Shown: positions 27,884 to 38,593, counted from the stretch's first letter. The stretch: DNA of 64,000 nt from Streptococcus mitis (GCF_013305725.1 NZ_CP047883.1:909001-973000); one strand, 5' to 3'. Made by a program: numbers and translations. The notes: generated by a model from the letters alone, not told the origin.

Positions 27884-28469
27884 ACAAGAGTTGGAAAATG
27901 GTGGAGCTGTCGTTCTACCTACAGAGACAGTTTACGGTCTTTTTGCCAAGGCTCTAGACGAAAAAGCAGTTAATCATGTATACCAGATTAAACGTCGTCC
28001 CAGAGACAAGGCGCTCAATCTTAATATCGCCTCTCTAGAGGACATTTTGTACTTTTCTAAGAATCAGCCAACTTATCTACAAAAACTTGTAGAGACCTTT
28101 TTACCAGGTCCCTTAACCATTATTCTCGAAGCTAATGACCGAGTTCCCTATTGGGTCAATTCTGGTCTTGCAACTGTTGGATTTCGGATGCCTAGTCATC
28201 CCACTACCCTTGATTTGATTCGAGAGACAGGACCCTTGATTGGGCCGTCTGCCAATATTTCAGGTCAGGAAAGTGGAGTGACCTTTAATCAAATTCTAGA
28301 GGATTTTGACCAAGAGGTTCTGGGTCTGGAAGACGATGCTTTTCTAACTGGACAGGATTCAACTATTTTGGATCTGTCTGGAGACAAGGTGAAAATCTTA
28401 CGTCAAGGGGCCGTTAAGCGAGAAGATATTCTTGCTCGGTTGCCAGAGATTTCTTTTGAGGAGGCATGA
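27867..28469 (+). CDS. Threonylcarbamoyl-AMP synthase (Sua5/YciO/YrdC family)
   Basis: About 200 residues. The ATG at 27867 or 27870 lies inside the end of prmC. YrdC-fold motifs are visible: LPTETVYGLFAKA (near residue 16), KRRPRDKALNL, FLPGPLTIILEA, and GPLIGPSANISGQ near 130. The family makes threonylcarbamoyl-AMP for the t6A37 tRNA modification. It is a single-domain (YrdC-length) version. Exact start is uncertain. Confidence 0.88.
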   Translation: MMDSIKQELENGGAVVLPTETVYGLFAKALDEKAVNHVYQIKRRPRDKALNLNIASLEDILYFSKNQPTYLQKLVETFLPGPLTIILEANDRVPYWVNSGLATVGFRMPSHPTTLDLIRETGPLIGPSANISGQESGVTFNQILEDFDQEVLGLEDDAFLTGQDSTILDLSGDKVKILRQGAVKREDILARLPEISFEEA

Positions 28470-28470
28470 A

Positions 28471-28902
28471 ATGCTAAGAAATTTAAGAGAAACAGATGTG
28501 AAATCTATATGTGACATTAACCAAGAAGCTTTGGGCTATTCTTTTAGTCCAGAGGACACGGCTAGTCAACTAGCTAAACTGTCTCAGGATTCCCATCATT
28601 TCCTTCTTGGCTATGAGGATGAAGCTAGTCATGTCTTACTTGGATATGTCCACGCTGAGGTCTATGAATCACTTTATTCTAAAGCAGGATTTAATATTTT
28701 AGCCTTAGCAGTTTCACCTCAAGCGCAAGGTCAAGGTATTGGTAAAAGCTTACTGCAAGGGTTGGATCAAGAAGCAAAAAGACGTGGTTATGGGTTTATC
28801 CGCTTAAACTCTGCCGATCATCGTCTGGGTGCTCATGCATTTTATGAAAAAGTTGGTTATACTTGTGATAAAATGCAGAAACGGTTTATTCGCATCTTTT
28901 AG
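28471..28902 (+). CDS. GNAT-family N-acetyltransferase
   Basis: The 143-residue protein starts MLRNLRETDVKSICDINQEA after GGAGG. The acetyl-CoA-binding signature is visible as VSPQAQGQGIGKSLLQGL (near residue 80), with the C-terminal AHAFYEKVGY typical of GNAT folds. The substrate is unknown. It follows the sua5-like gene directly and is probably cotranscribed. Confidence 0.85.
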   Translation: MLRNLRETDVKSICDINQEALGYSFSPEDTASQLAKLSQDSHHFLLGYEDEASHVLLGYVHAEVYESLYSKAGFNILALAVSPQAQGQGIGKSLLQGLDQEAKRRGYGFIRLNSADHRLGAHAFYEKVGYTCDKMQKRFIRIF

Positions 28903-28963
28903 TTTAATTTTCTTATAAGAGAATTAAACTAATGGACTAGTCACACAATAAAGGAGAAGACCT

Positions 28964-30220
28964 ATGATTTTTGACAAAGATGATTTTAAAGCATATGATG
29001 CTGATCTCTGGAATGCTATTGCCAAAGAAGAAGAACGCCAACAAAACAACATTGAGTTGATTGCTTCGGAAAACGTAGTTTCCAAGGCTGTTATGGCAGC
29101 TCAAGGGTCTATCTTGACGAATAAATACGCCGAAGGCTACCCAGGACGCCGTTATTATGGTGGAACTGATGTGGTAGACGTGGTAGAATCTCTAGCCATT
29201 GAACGCGCAAAAGAAATTTTCGGTGCAAAATTTGCCAATGTCCAACCACACTCAGGAAGTCAAGCCAACTGTGCGGCTTACATGGCCTTGATTGAGCCTG
29301 GCGATACGGTTATGGGAATGAATTTGGCTGCAGGTGGTCACTTGACTCATGGGGCTCCTGTCAGCTTCTCTGGTCAAACCTACAACTTTGTGTCTTATAG
29401 TGTGGACCCTGAAACAGAACTCTTGGACTTTGATGCTATCTTGAAACAAGCTCAAGAAGTAAAACCAAAATTGATTGTAGCAGGTGCTTCAGCCTATTCT
29501 CAAATTATCGACTTCTCAAAATTCCGTGAAATTGCGGATGCTGTTGGGGCGAAGCTCATGGTAGACATGGCTCATATCGCTGGTTTGGTTGCTGCTGGTC
29601 TTCACCCAAGTCCAGTACCATACGCTCATATCACTACAACAACGACCCACAAAACCCTTCGTGGACCACGTGGTGGTTTGATTTTGACCAATGATGAAAA
29701 CTTAGCTAAGAAAATTAACTCAGCTATTTTCCCAGGTATTCAGGGTGGTCCTTTGGAGCATGTTGTTGCAGCTAAGGCAGTTTCCTTCAAAGAAGTTTTG
29801 GATCCAGCCTTCAAGGAATATGCTGCCAATGTTATCAAGAACAGCAAGGCTATGGCAGATGTCTTCTTGCAAGACCCTGATTTCCGTATCATTTCTGGTG
29901 GAACTGAAAACCACCTCTTCCTAGTGGATGTAACCAAGGTTGTAGAAAACGGAAAAGTTGCTCAAAACTTGCTGGATGAAGTCAATATTACCCTAAATAA
30001 AAACTCAATCCCTTACGAAACCTTGTCACCATTCAAGACAAGTGGTATTCGTATTGGAGCAGCAGCCATTACTGCACGTGGATTTGGTGAAGAAGAAAGT
30101 CGCAAAGTGGCTGAACTCATCATTAAAACCCTTAAAAATGCAGAAAATGAAGCTGTCTTAGAAGAAGTGAGAAGTTCAGTCAAAGAATTGACAGATTCCT
30201 TCCCATTATACGAGGACTAA
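28964..30220 (+). CDS. glyA: Serine hydroxymethyltransferase
   Basis: The 418-residue PLP enzyme interconverts serine and glycine with tetrahydrofolate. Motifs: [15 protein letters not shown] (near residue 25), [23 protein letters not shown] and the PLP-lysine signature [14 protein letters not shown] (near 226). Length is typical. A clear AAAGGAG precedes the start. The next gene begins eight bases after the stop. Confidence 0.97.
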   Translation: MIFDKDDFKAYDADLWNAIAKEEERQQNNIELIASENVVSKAVMAAQGSILTNKYAEGYPGRRYYGGTDVVDVVESLAIERAKEIFGAKFANVQPHSGSQANCAAYMALIEPGDTVMGMNLAAGGHLTHGAPVSFSGQTYNFVSYSVDPETELLDFDAILKQAQEVKPKLIVAGASAYSQIIDFSKFREIADAVGAKLMVDMAHIAGLVAAGLHPSPVPYAHITTTTTHKTLRGPRGGLILTNDENLAKKINSAIFPGIQGGPLEHVVAAKAVSFKEVLDPAFKEYAANVIKNSKAMADVFLQDPDFRIISGGTENHLFLVDVTKVVENGKVAQNLLDEVNITLNKNSIPYETLSPFKTSGIRIGAAAITARGFGEEESRKVAELIIKTLKNAENEAVLEEVRSSVKELTDSFPLYED

Positions 30221-30227
30221 AACTTTT

Positions 30228-31202
30228 ATGGACATTTATATTAAGAAAGCTATTATTCATCAGTTCAGTCCGGATGATACCGAGCTGTTCCTAGCGGATA
30301 AGTTTCTCAATATTACTCCAAAAATCGAAGAATACTTGCGTAAAAAAATTGAACGTGTGTATTCAGATGAAGCCAAGACTGGGATTTTCGAGGGAGAAAA
30401 TCCCTTCTTCAATCACATCACAGACGATTTGTTGGAGACATCAGTAACACTGGCTAATCTCTGGAAAGAGGAGTTCAGCATTTCAGAAAATCTCAAGACC
30501 AATGACTTGATTTTTGTGCAATTTTCTAAAGAAGGTGTAGATCATTTCGCTTTCTTACGAATTGCACTACGTGAGATCTTGACCCACCTCGGTGGAGAAG
30601 TTGATAATCCAATCAAGCTGACTCAGAATAACCTGCCTGGATTTGGAACGGGTGCTGACGAAGCCTTGGTGGTCAATCTTCAGAGTCGCAAGTACCATCT
30701 GATTGAAAAACGAATTAAGTACAACGGGACTTTTTTGAACTATTTTTCAGATAATCTTCTTGCTGTCGCTCCTAAGATTTCTCCTAAGAAATCTATCAAA
30801 GAACTGGAAAAAACGGCCCAGAGAATTGCTGAGACTTTTAACACAGATGATTTTCAATTTCAATCCAAGGTCAAATCAGCGATTTTCAACAACCTAGAAG
30901 AAAGCAATGAATTGTCACCTGAAAAATTGGCCAACGACCTTTTTGACAACAATCTGACGGCTCGTTTGAGCTTTATTGATCAAGTAAAGGAAGCTGTACC
31001 AGAGCCTGTTCAATTTGATGAAATTGATGCCAGTCGTCAGCTTAAAAAATTTGAAAACCAAAAACTTTCCTTGTCAAATGGAATTGAGCTCATCGTTCCC
31101 AATAACGTCTATCAAGACGCCGAGTCTGTTGAGTTTATCCAAAACGACAATGGAACCTACTCTATCTTAATCAAAAATATCGAGGATATTCAAAGCAAAT
31201 AA
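30228..31202 (+). CDS. Nucleoid-associated protein (NdpA/YejK family)
   Basis: The 324-residue protein starts [20 protein letters not shown], with a conserved N-terminal region of the 37-kDa nucleoid-associated family (PF04245) including [17 protein letters not shown] and [12 protein letters not shown]. The biochemical role is not well established; homologues associate with the nucleoid. It is cotranscribed with glyA and the lysozyme-like gene, whose start overlaps its stop. Confidence 0.8.
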   Translation: MDIYIKKAIIHQFSPDDTELFLADKFLNITPKIEEYLRKKIERVYSDEAKTGIFEGENPFFNHITDDLLETSVTLANLWKEEFSISENLKTNDLIFVQFSKEGVDHFAFLRIALREILTHLGGEVDNPIKLTQNNLPGFGTGADEALVVNLQSRKYHLIEKRIKYNGTFLNYFSDNLLAVAPKISPKKSIKELEKTAQRIAETFNTDDFQFQSKVKSAIFNNLEESNELSPEKLANDLFDNNLTARLSFIDQVKEAVPEPVQFDEIDASRQLKKFENQKLSLSNGIELIVPNNVYQDAESVEFIQNDNGTYSILIKNIEDIQSK

Positions 31203-31816
31203 TGTTTAAACGAATTCGAAGAGTGCTTGTACTAGCAGTCTTCCTTTTTGCTGGATATAAAGCTTACCGTATTCACCAAGATGTCAAGCAAGTCATGACC
31301 TATCAAACCATGGTGCGAGAAATCTTGAGTGAAAAAGATACCCCAGCAAACGAAGAGCTTGTGCTCGCTATGATTTATACTGAAACAAAAGGAAAAGAAG
31401 GCGACGTCATGCAGTCTAGTGAGTCTGCAAGTGGTTCAACCAATACCATCAATGATAATGCCTCTAGCATTCGGCAAGGCGTTCAAACTCTGACAGATAA
31501 TCTCTATCTGGCTCAGAAGAAGGGGGTAGATGTCTGGACAGCTGTTCAAGCCTACAATTTTGGACCTGCCTATATCGATTTTATCGCCCAAAATGGCAAG
31601 GAAAATACCTTGGCTCTGGCTAAACAGTACTCTCGTGATACTGTTGCTCCCTTGCTTGGCAATACCACTGGAAAGACTTATAGTTATATTCACCCCATTT
31701 CCATTTTTCACGGTGCTGAACTCTATGTAAATGGAGGAAACTATTATTATTCTAGACAGGTGCAACTCAACCTTTACATCATCAAAACTTTCACTCTCTT
31801 TTCGACATCTGGCTAG
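31202..31816 (+). CDS. Membrane-anchored lysozyme-like protein (Pmp23-like)
   Basis: The 204-residue protein has an N-terminal membrane helix ([15 protein letters not shown], residues 8-22). Outside lies a lysozyme-like domain with [24 protein letters not shown], where the Glu in YTETKG is the likely catalytic acid, and [13 protein letters not shown]. It resembles pneumococcal Pmp23, a cell-wall hydrolase-type protein linked to division-site shape. Order glyA-NdpA-lysozyme-DUF1002-rlmD matches pneumococcus as I recall it. Confidence 0.82.
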   Translation: MFKRIRRVLVLAVFLFAGYKAYRIHQDVKQVMTYQTMVREILSEKDTPANEELVLAMIYTETKGKEGDVMQSSESASGSTNTINDNASSIRQGVQTLTDNLYLAQKKGVDVWTAVQAYNFGPAYIDFIAQNGKENTLALAKQYSRDTVAPLLGNTTGKTYSYIHPISIFHGAELYVNGGNYYYSRQVQLNLYIIKTFTLFSTSG

Positions 31817-31889
31817 TCCAGGTGTTTTTGTTATAAGTTTTCTTTAAGATAGATATATTACTCTAGAAAGGTAAAGGAGGAAATTCCCT

Positions 31890-32864
31890 ATGAGAAAGAA
31901 ACTCTTTCTGACTAGTGCTGCGGTCTTGTGGGCAGTAACAGCTATGAATAGTGTCCATGCAGCAACAGATGTTCAAAAAGTCATTGACGAAACCTATGTT
32001 CAACCTGAATATGTTCTAGGTTCATCATTGTCTGAAGATCAAAAAAATCAAACCCTTAAAAAACTAGGCTACAATGCCTCAACAGACACCAAAGAACTCA
32101 AGACCATGACACCTGATGTCTATTCTAAGATTATGAATGTGGCAAATGATTCTAGCTTACAACTGTATTCATCAGCCAAGATTCAAAAACTAGGTGACAA
32201 GTCGCCACTTGAGGTCAAGATTGAAACACCAGAAAACATCACTAAGGTGACTCAGGATATGTACCGAAATGCAGCAGTAACGCTGGGTGTGGAACACGCC
32301 AAAATCACTGTAGCAGCACCTATTCCCGTTACAGGAGAAAGTGCTTTAGCAGGGATTTATTATTCGCTAGAAGCTAATGGAGCCAAGGTGCCACAAGCCA
32401 ACAAAGATTTGGCTCAAGAAGAGTTGAAGGCTTTGTCAGATATAAATGCTGAAAACAAGGACAAGACTGGCTATGATGCTAATAAATTAAACGTTGCCCT
32501 AGCCGATATTAAGTCAGGACTAGCTAAAGCGAAAGAAAACAAGGGAAATCTGACAGAAGAAGATGTCCGTAAAATTGTTGAAGATACCTTGAAAAATTAC
32601 AAACTTGATCAGGTCATAACAGGAAATCAGGTTAATATCATCATCAATTTTGCTTTGAATCTCTCAAAGAGTGATATCCTCAGCAATGCCGATTTCACTA
32701 AAACCCTGAATGACCTTAAACAAAGTATCGTATCAAAAGCTGGCGACAGTTTTAAAAATATCAACCTTAACTTTGATGCTGATAAGGCGCTAGAGGACGG
32801 TGGTAATTTCCTAAGCTCCCTCTGGCAAGCCATTGTCAACTTCTTCAAGAGTTTTGGTTCTTAA
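31890..32864 (+). CDS. Secreted DUF1002-domain protein
   Basis: The 324-residue protein has a Sec signal peptide (MRKKLFLTSAAVLWAVTAMN, likely cleaved after VHA). The remainder fits the DUF1002 family, including VTGESALAGIYYSLEANG in the middle. The C-terminus is hydrophobic and aromatic (FLSSLWQAIVNFFKSFG). Function unknown. A strong AAAGGAGG site precedes it, and the rlmD promoter is embedded near its 3' end. Confidence 0.8.
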   Translation: MRKKLFLTSAAVLWAVTAMNSVHAATDVQKVIDETYVQPEYVLGSSLSEDQKNQTLKKLGYNASTDTKELKTMTPDVYSKIMNVANDSSLQLYSSAKIQKLGDKSPLEVKIETPENITKVTQDMYRNAAVTLGVEHAKITVAAPIPVTGESALAGIYYSLEANGAKVPQANKDLAQEELKALSDINAENKDKTGYDANKLNVALADIKSGLAKAKENKGNLTEEDVRKIVEDTLKNYKLDQVITGNQVNIIINFALNLSKSDILSNADFTKTLNDLKQSIVSKAGDSFKNINLNFDADKALEDGGNFLSSLWQAIVNFFKSFGS

Positions 32865-32882
32865 GAAATTTCATGGTATAAT
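32854..32882 (+). promoter_or_regulatory. Promoter of rlmD
   Basis: TTGGTT (32854-32859), a 17-base spacer and TATAAT (32877-32882) straddle the end of the DUF1002 gene, 56 bases before rlmD. Confidence 0.6.
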
Positions 32883-32925
32883 AGATGGTAACCGTAACGT
32901 TGCCGTCTTTTTTATCGGCCAATAG

Positions 32926-34299
<1,374 letters not shown>

Positions 34300-34354
34300 A
34301 AATCCTTGATTTTAAGCTATTTTACAAGCATTTTGTCTTTGTAGATAAAGGCAA

Positions 34355-34368
34355 TTTTGACGTCAAAA
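34355..34368. promoter_or_regulatory. Perfect palindrome in the ICE left-end spacer
   Basis: TTTTGACGTCAAAA is a 14-base perfect inverted repeat between rlmD and the first ICE gene. It could be an operator for an ICE regulator. The remainder of 34300-34460 shows no gene. Confidence 0.35.
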
Positions 34369-34460
34369 AAGTCCTAAAAAGGCACATAGATGTATATGTA
34401 TTTGTTGATGTCGTTTGCGCATCGGAAAAATGAATACAACAATAAATATTTATCTAAAGA

Positions 34461-34492
34461 GAGAACAATTGTATATTGTTCTCCTTTTTTTA
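34461..34492 (+). terminator. Terminator or attenuator before the first ICE operon
   Basis: GAGAACAAT and ATTGTTCTC form a perfect nine-base stem with a five-base loop followed by eight pyrimidine-rich T positions. It ends seven bases before the AGGAGG ribosome site of the first ICE gene. It therefore both blocks read-through from rlmD and could act as an attenuator for the ICE operon. Confidence 0.8.
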
Positions 34493-34507
34493 TTTTCAGG
34501 AGGGAAA

Positions 34508-34681
34508 ATGACAAAAGAATTACAATCATCACGCTATATTGTCATTTCATTTTTAGTACGTGAAATGGGAATAGATATTGTTGAGGCCATATCTATTATG
34601 GCTGAATTGGAAAAAAGTGGCTTGGTTCACTTGGAATCAAGTGGAGATTTAACACTCAAAGAACTTGGAGGAGCGCTATGA
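34508..34681 (+). CDS. Small ICE protein of unknown function
   Basis: The 57-residue protein starts MTKELQSSRYIVISFLVREM. The start at 34508 is chosen for the AGGAGG four bases upstream; the frame is open further 5' to 34415, but that stretch includes the terminator hairpin. No family is recognised; it is predicted helical and cytoplasmic. Its stop overlaps the repA-like start (ATGA), so the two are coupled. Confidence 0.7.
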   Translation: MTKELQSSRYIVISFLVREMGIDIVEAISIMAELEKSGLVHLESSGDLTLKELGGAL

Positions 34682-35457
34682 AACGAATTACCGCAAATCA
34701 ATACCAAACTTCAGAACGGTATTATAAATTACCTAAAATTCTTTTTGAGGATGAGAAATATATGGATATGAAACTAGAAGTAAAGGTGGCTTATTCTATT
34801 TTAAAAGATCGTTTAGAATTATCTCTCAGTCGTGGTTGGATAGATGAAGAAGGGGCAGTCTATTTAGTATTTTCTAATTCTAAACTGATGAGACTGTTAG
34901 GTTGTTCGAAGTCAAAATTACTGTCCATCAAAAAAATTCTTAAAGAATATGACTTAATTGATGAAGTCCAACAGTCTTCAAGTGAGAAAGGAAGACTAGC
35001 TAATAAGATTTATTTAGGGGAATTATCTTCTACCCCAGTAGCTAGTTCGAACAGGCCTAGTGTTAAAAAAAGACTAGGGCAGGATGAAAATGAAACGGCC
35101 CCCGTCTCTTATTCAACCCCTAGTGAGACTGAAGTTAGTGAGACTAAATATAGTGAGACTGATTCTTTATTTATTGAGGAAGAGGAAGAAAGGAATTCTC
35201 AACATATTTTGAGAAGAAAAGTAGAAAAGGTCACAAAATATGATCGAGATTATATTTGGGGATTGGTACAAGATCAATTTAGACGAGAGGGTTTTTCTGA
35301 AACAGCCAGTGAAATTGCTATGACTGACTTTGAGAGAATCTATCAGTATGCTCTTGACAATGTTCGCTTTGTTAGACGAGCGGAAGTACTTGCTGAATTT
35401 GTGTTTAATGGCCTATATTCCGTTTGGAATAACCGTGTTAGAAAAGGAGGTGGTTAA
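34678..35457 (+). CDS. Replication initiator protein A-like (RepA_N)
   Basis: The 259-residue protein carries near its N-terminus the RepA_N winged-helix region typical of plasmids and ICEs: YYKLPKILFEDEKYMDMKLE and VFSNSKLMRLLGCSKSKL. The middle (residues 120-170) is a low-complexity Ser/Glu linker. The C-terminus is a helical domain. Such proteins start replication of the excised element and often stand first in Tn5252-type ICEs. Confidence 0.82.
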   Translation: MKRITANQYQTSERYYKLPKILFEDEKYMDMKLEVKVAYSILKDRLELSLSRGWIDEEGAVYLVFSNSKLMRLLGCSKSKLLSIKKILKEYDLIDEVQQSSSEKGRLANKIYLGELSSTPVASSNRPSVKKRLGQDENETAPVSYSTPSETEVSETKYSETDSLFIEEEEERNSQHILRRKVEKVTKYDRDYIWGLVQDQFRREGFSETASEIAMTDFERIYQYALDNVRFVRRAEVLAEFVFNGLYSVWNNRVRKGGG

Positions 35458-35458
35458 A

Positions 35459-35560
35459 ATGTCGCCAATCGAGTGGATATTAGTTATGCTCATTGTCATT
35501 TCAAGTGGTGTGATACTTTGGACATTGATAGTCGATCAGAAAGGGGTAATCAAGAAATGA
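35459..35560 (+). CDS. Very small single-span membrane peptide
   Basis: The 33-residue ORF starts MSPIEWILVMLIVISSGVIL, a single hydrophobic helix with a short basic tail ending GVIKK. A strong AAAAGGAGG site lies eight bases before the ATG. It sits between repA-like and the methyltransferase, overlapping the latter's start by four bases. Function unknown; placement and ribosome site argue that it is translated. Confidence 0.6.
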   Translation: MSPIEWILVMLIVISSGVILWTLIVDQKGVIKK

Positions 35561-36915
35561 GATTTATTGATTTATTTTCAGGTATCGGTGGTTTTCGACT
35601 AGGAATGGAAAGTGTTGGACACGAGTGTATTGGATTTTGTGAGATTGATAAATTTGCTAGGAAATCTTATAAGTCTATATTTCAAACGGAAGGAGAAATA
35701 GAATTTCATGACATACGAGATGTTTCAGATGACGAATTTAAAAAACTTAGAGGGAAAGTCGATGTCATCTGTGGGGGATTCCCTTGTCAAGCATTTTCAA
35801 TCGCAGGAAGACGATTGGGATTTGAAGATACTAGAGGAACTTTGTTCTTTGAAATTGCTCGAGCGACCAAACAAATCCAACCACGTTTTCTTTTTCTTGA
35901 AAATGTTAAAGGCCTACTCAATCACGATAAGGGACGGACGTTCACCACAATCCTTACCACGCTTGATGAATTGGGGTTTGATGTTGAGTGGCAGGTGCTT
36001 AACAGTAAGGATTTTGGCGTTCCCCAAAACAGAGAGAGGGTGTTTATTATCGGACATTCTAGAAAGAGAGGTACCCGACTCTTATTTCCTTTCAGACGAG
36101 AAGGTCAAGCAACTAACTCTGAGACTTTAAAAATATTAGGGAATTTGAATCCATCAAGAAGTGGAATGAGTGGTAAAGTCTATTATTCAGAAGGTCTTGC
36201 GCCAACCTTAGTTAGTGGAAAAGGAGAAGGATTTAAAGTTGCGATTCCTTGTATGACACCAGACAGATTAGAAAAGAGACAAAATGGTAGACGTTTCAAG
36301 GATAATCAAGAGCCAATGTTTACTTTAAATACTCAGGATCGCCATGGTATTGTCGTTGTTGGAGATTTACCAACTAGCTTTAAGGAAACTGGTCGCGTCT
36401 ATGGAAGTGAGGGCTTATCTCCAACACTGACTACGATGCAAGGTGGAGATAAAATTCCCAAAATACTGATTCCAGAACCAATCCAATTTTTAAAAGTCCG
36501 GGAAGCAACGAAAAAAGGATATGCTCAAGCAGAGATTGGGGATTCAATCAATTTAGAAAGACCAAGTTCTCAGTATCGTCGTGGTAGAGTTGGAAAAGGT
36601 ATAGCGAATACGTTAACAACTAGTGGGCAAATGGGAGTAGTAGTTGCTAGCTATGAAGGAGAAGATAAGCAAGTTTATCATGTAGCCGGTGTCTTAATAG
36701 ATGGACAATTTTACCGTTTGAGAATACGACGAATCACTCCTAAAGAGTGTTTTCGCCTGCAGGGTTTTCCTGATTGGGCTTTTGAAGCTGCTAGAAAAGT
36801 CTCTAGTAATAGTCAGCTCTATAAACAAGCTGGTAATAGTGTAACCGTTCCTGTGATTGCCGCAATCGCAAAGAAATTAAAAGAAATAGAGGAAAAAGAT
36901 GAAAGCATTAAATAA
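35557..36915 (+). CDS. DNA (cytosine-5) methyltransferase
   Basis: From the ATG at 35557 the protein has 452 residues, starting MRFIDLFSGIGGFRLGME. Ordered C5-methylase motifs are present: FSGIGGF, GGFPCQAFSIAG with the catalytic Cys near residue 77, FLENVKGLL, PQNRERVFIIG, a target-recognition region of about 180 residues, and AGNSVTVPVI at the end. No restriction enzyme gene is adjacent, so it is an orphan methylase, perhaps protecting the ICE during transfer. The upstream in-frame start at 35473 lacks a ribosome site. Confidence 0.93.
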   Translation: MRFIDLFSGIGGFRLGMESVGHECIGFCEIDKFARKSYKSIFQTEGEIEFHDIRDVSDDEFKKLRGKVDVICGGFPCQAFSIAGRRLGFEDTRGTLFFEIARATKQIQPRFLFLENVKGLLNHDKGRTFTTILTTLDELGFDVEWQVLNSKDFGVPQNRERVFIIGHSRKRGTRLLFPFRREGQATNSETLKILGNLNPSRSGMSGKVYYSEGLAPTLVSGKGEGFKVAIPCMTPDRLEKRQNGRRFKDNQEPMFTLNTQDRHGIVVVGDLPTSFKETGRVYGSEGLSPTLTTMQGGDKIPKILIPEPIQFLKVREATKKGYAQAEIGDSINLERPSSQYRRGRVGKGIANTLTTSGQMGVVVASYEGEDKQVYHVAGVLIDGQFYRLRIRRITPKECFRLQGFPDWAFEAARKVSSNSQLYKQAGNSVTVPVIAAIAKKLKEIEEKDESIK

Positions 36916-37348
36916 AGAGTCAATACTATATTGTGATGAATTAGAAACAGAATTACATGATGCAGAAATGATGCAATTGGATGAACAAATATTTTTGATG
37001 CCCAATTATCCATGTGAGTTTGAAGTAAAATTTTTAGATGATTACCATAAAAAACATAATTACCCACTATTTTATGAATCCTATCTTCAAAACATTATGG
37101 AATTCCTGGAAAGTCAGGATATAAAGAACGGAGCTGATGCCTTTGTAGATGATAATCATAATCTTGTTTTTGTTTTATATGGGCAAGGCTATCGAGCCGA
37201 GGGAAAAGAGGGAATACTTACAACCCAAGTAACTGTAAAAGCTTTTGATGAAGACAAGAAACCGATTAACTTCGCAAATTTATTAGATTCCTTAATCGTT
37301 TCAGAATATCAAATGGAACCGAATCTTTGGGAGGTTTCTCATGATTGA
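36899..37348 (+). CDS. ICE-associated hypothetical protein
   Basis: The 149-residue acidic, soluble protein starts MKALNKESILYCDELETELH. It overlaps the methyltransferase end by 17 bases and the next gene by eight, so it belongs to the same operon. No family is recognised and no catalytic motif is seen. A stretch LVFVLYGQGYRAEGKEG is the most ordered-looking part. Confidence 0.7.
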   Translation: MKALNKESILYCDELETELHDAEMMQLDEQIFLMPNYPCEFEVKFLDDYHKKHNYPLFYESYLQNIMEFLESQDIKNGADAFVDDNHNLVFVLYGQGYRAEGKEGILTTQVTVKAFDEDKKPINFANLLDSLIVSEYQMEPNLWEVSHD

Positions 37349-37721
37349 TCTCTATCTAAGTAAAAATAGCCAAAGAAATCAACTTCTTTTAGACTTCTTT
37401 CAAAAATACGGCATCGAGGTATCTTGTCATTCAGTTTCTGAAATGACAAAGGACAAATTAATTGAGATGATGAGCTATTCTTCAGATTGTTTCGAGTTTT
37501 TATCTCCAAATTTATTACGTTTTAAGAATCGAGATAACCTAAAATTAACAGATTTCATCGAAATGATATTAAAAAATCCTGAACTAACCATCAGACTTCC
37601 TCTTGCGGTTTCAAATAAGCGAGTTTATCCAAATCTGAATCTGGAGGAGGCTAGAGCTTTATTGCCAAGAGATACGAAACAATTGATTTACATGGCACAA
37701 ACACATTATTTATCAAGTTAA
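37341..37721 (+). CDS. Spx/ArsC-like protein without redox cysteines
   Basis: The 126-residue protein starts MIDLYLSKNSQRNQLLLDFF. It has the overall plan of Spx-family regulators: an N-terminal beta-alpha unit, LPLAVSNKRVYPNLNLEEAR near residue 93, and LLPR near the end. The CxxC of Spx is replaced by SKNS. Spx binds the RNA polymerase alpha subunit. This copy may act on polymerase in a redox-independent way, or be an ArsC-like fold with another role. Confidence 0.65.
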   Translation: MIDLYLSKNSQRNQLLLDFFQKYGIEVSCHSVSEMTKDKLIEMMSYSSDCFEFLSPNLLRFKNRDNLKLTDFIEMILKNPELTIRLPLAVSNKRVYPNLNLEEARALLPRDTKQLIYMAQTHYLSS

Positions 37722-37733
37722 AGGAGAATCAAT

Positions 37734-37967
37734 ATGGCAGAACGATTTTGGGAGAACTTGTCCATTATTTTGGCTGAAAGAAATATCAGCTGGATTGAGT
37801 TAACCAGAAAAATGTTTGCGGGAGAGTTTCACTATCCAAGTGAATTGAATCGTTTGTATCAAAAGATTCGTCACTATAAGATGGAACAACGAATGCCTCA
37901 AAGTCCATGGGTAGAAAGGATTGTGCAGGTATTAGATTTAGATTATGAAGATTTATTTCGGAGGTAA
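37734..37967 (+). CDS. Small putative DNA-binding protein
   Basis: The 77-residue protein starts MAERFWENLSIILAERNISW and ends VERIVQVLDLDYEDLFRR. The layout (an N-terminal helix pair, a basic middle RHYKMEQRMPQ and a C-terminal DLxxLF) resembles Cro/C1-type helix-turn-helix repressors, but the match is loose. It has AAAGGAG before the start and ends two bases before the CPBP gene. Confidence 0.65.
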   Translation: MAERFWENLSIILAERNISWIELTRKMFAGEFHYPSELNRLYQKIRHYKMEQRMPQSPWVERIVQVLDLDYEDLFRR

Positions 37968-37969
37968 CT

Positions 37970-38557
37970 ATGAAAAGAATAATTCCAGTTTATATATTCC
38001 AACAAGTAAATGTCCTATTGGTATCTCTATACTTACTGAAATTTCTTTGTATCGGTGAGTTAACTATACTACAGATTCTCTATGGAGCGTCACTCAGTTC
38101 TTTTTTATGGATGTATGGCCAACGAAAACAAGTGGCCAAGGTCAATATGAAAATTAGGATAAAGTGGATTGGTATTGGATTCGTTAGTCTACTGATTATA
38201 AGTCTATGTTTTAGTCTGATTCATGCTCAAGAAAGCACGAATCAAGCAAACTTAATTGGCCTTCAACATCAAGTTCCTTGGTTTTCATTTTTATTGTTCT
38301 TAACCAATGCGAGTATGGTTGAAGAATTTCTGTATCGAGAAATTTTATGGAACTTGGTTAGAAAATTAGATATACGAGTTGCTTTGACAAGTGTTTTATT
38401 TGCTTTAGCTCATCATCCAGGAACCATTCTAGCTTGGTGTTTGTATGTTTCACTTGGGATGTTTTTAGGTATGGTGCGCTATAAATCTGACTTATGGGGC
38501 AGTATGGGGCTACATTTAGTGTGGAACCTACTAGTTTATAGTTTGATGTTTTTTTAA
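37970..38557 (+). CDS. CPBP-family intramembrane protease
   Basis: The 195-residue protein has about five to six hydrophobic helices and the Abi/CAAX-protease motifs EEFLYREILWN (near residue 118) and FALAHHPGTI (near 145). A late WN in LVWNLLVYS also fits. In streptococci such proteins are linked to bacteriocin self-immunity or maturation. It is the last gene of the ICE left operon and is followed by a terminator. Confidence 0.85.
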   Translation: MKRIIPVYIFQQVNVLLVSLYLLKFLCIGELTILQILYGASLSSFLWMYGQRKQVAKVNMKIRIKWIGIGFVSLLIISLCFSLIHAQESTNQANLIGLQHQVPWFSFLLFLTNASMVEEFLYREILWNLVRKLDIRVALTSVLFALAHHPGTILAWCLYVSLGMFLGMVRYKSDLWGSMGLHLVWNLLVYSLMFF

Positions 38558-38567
38558 AATAGGTGAT

Positions 38568-38593
38568 CTGATTTATCTCATAAATCAGTAGTT
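38568..38593 (+). terminator. Terminator of the left ICE operon
   Basis: CTGATTTAT and ATAAATCAG with a three-base loop are followed by TAGTTTTT. It marks the end of ICE backbone before the cargo. The AT-rich spacer 38600-38860 holds no recognisable gene. Confidence 0.75.

Noticed and set aside
34415-34507. In-frame N-terminal extension of the first ICE gene
   Set aside because: It includes the terminator hairpin and lacks a strong ribosome site; the AGGAGG at 34499 supports the start at 34508. The extension is kept only as a possible leader peptide.
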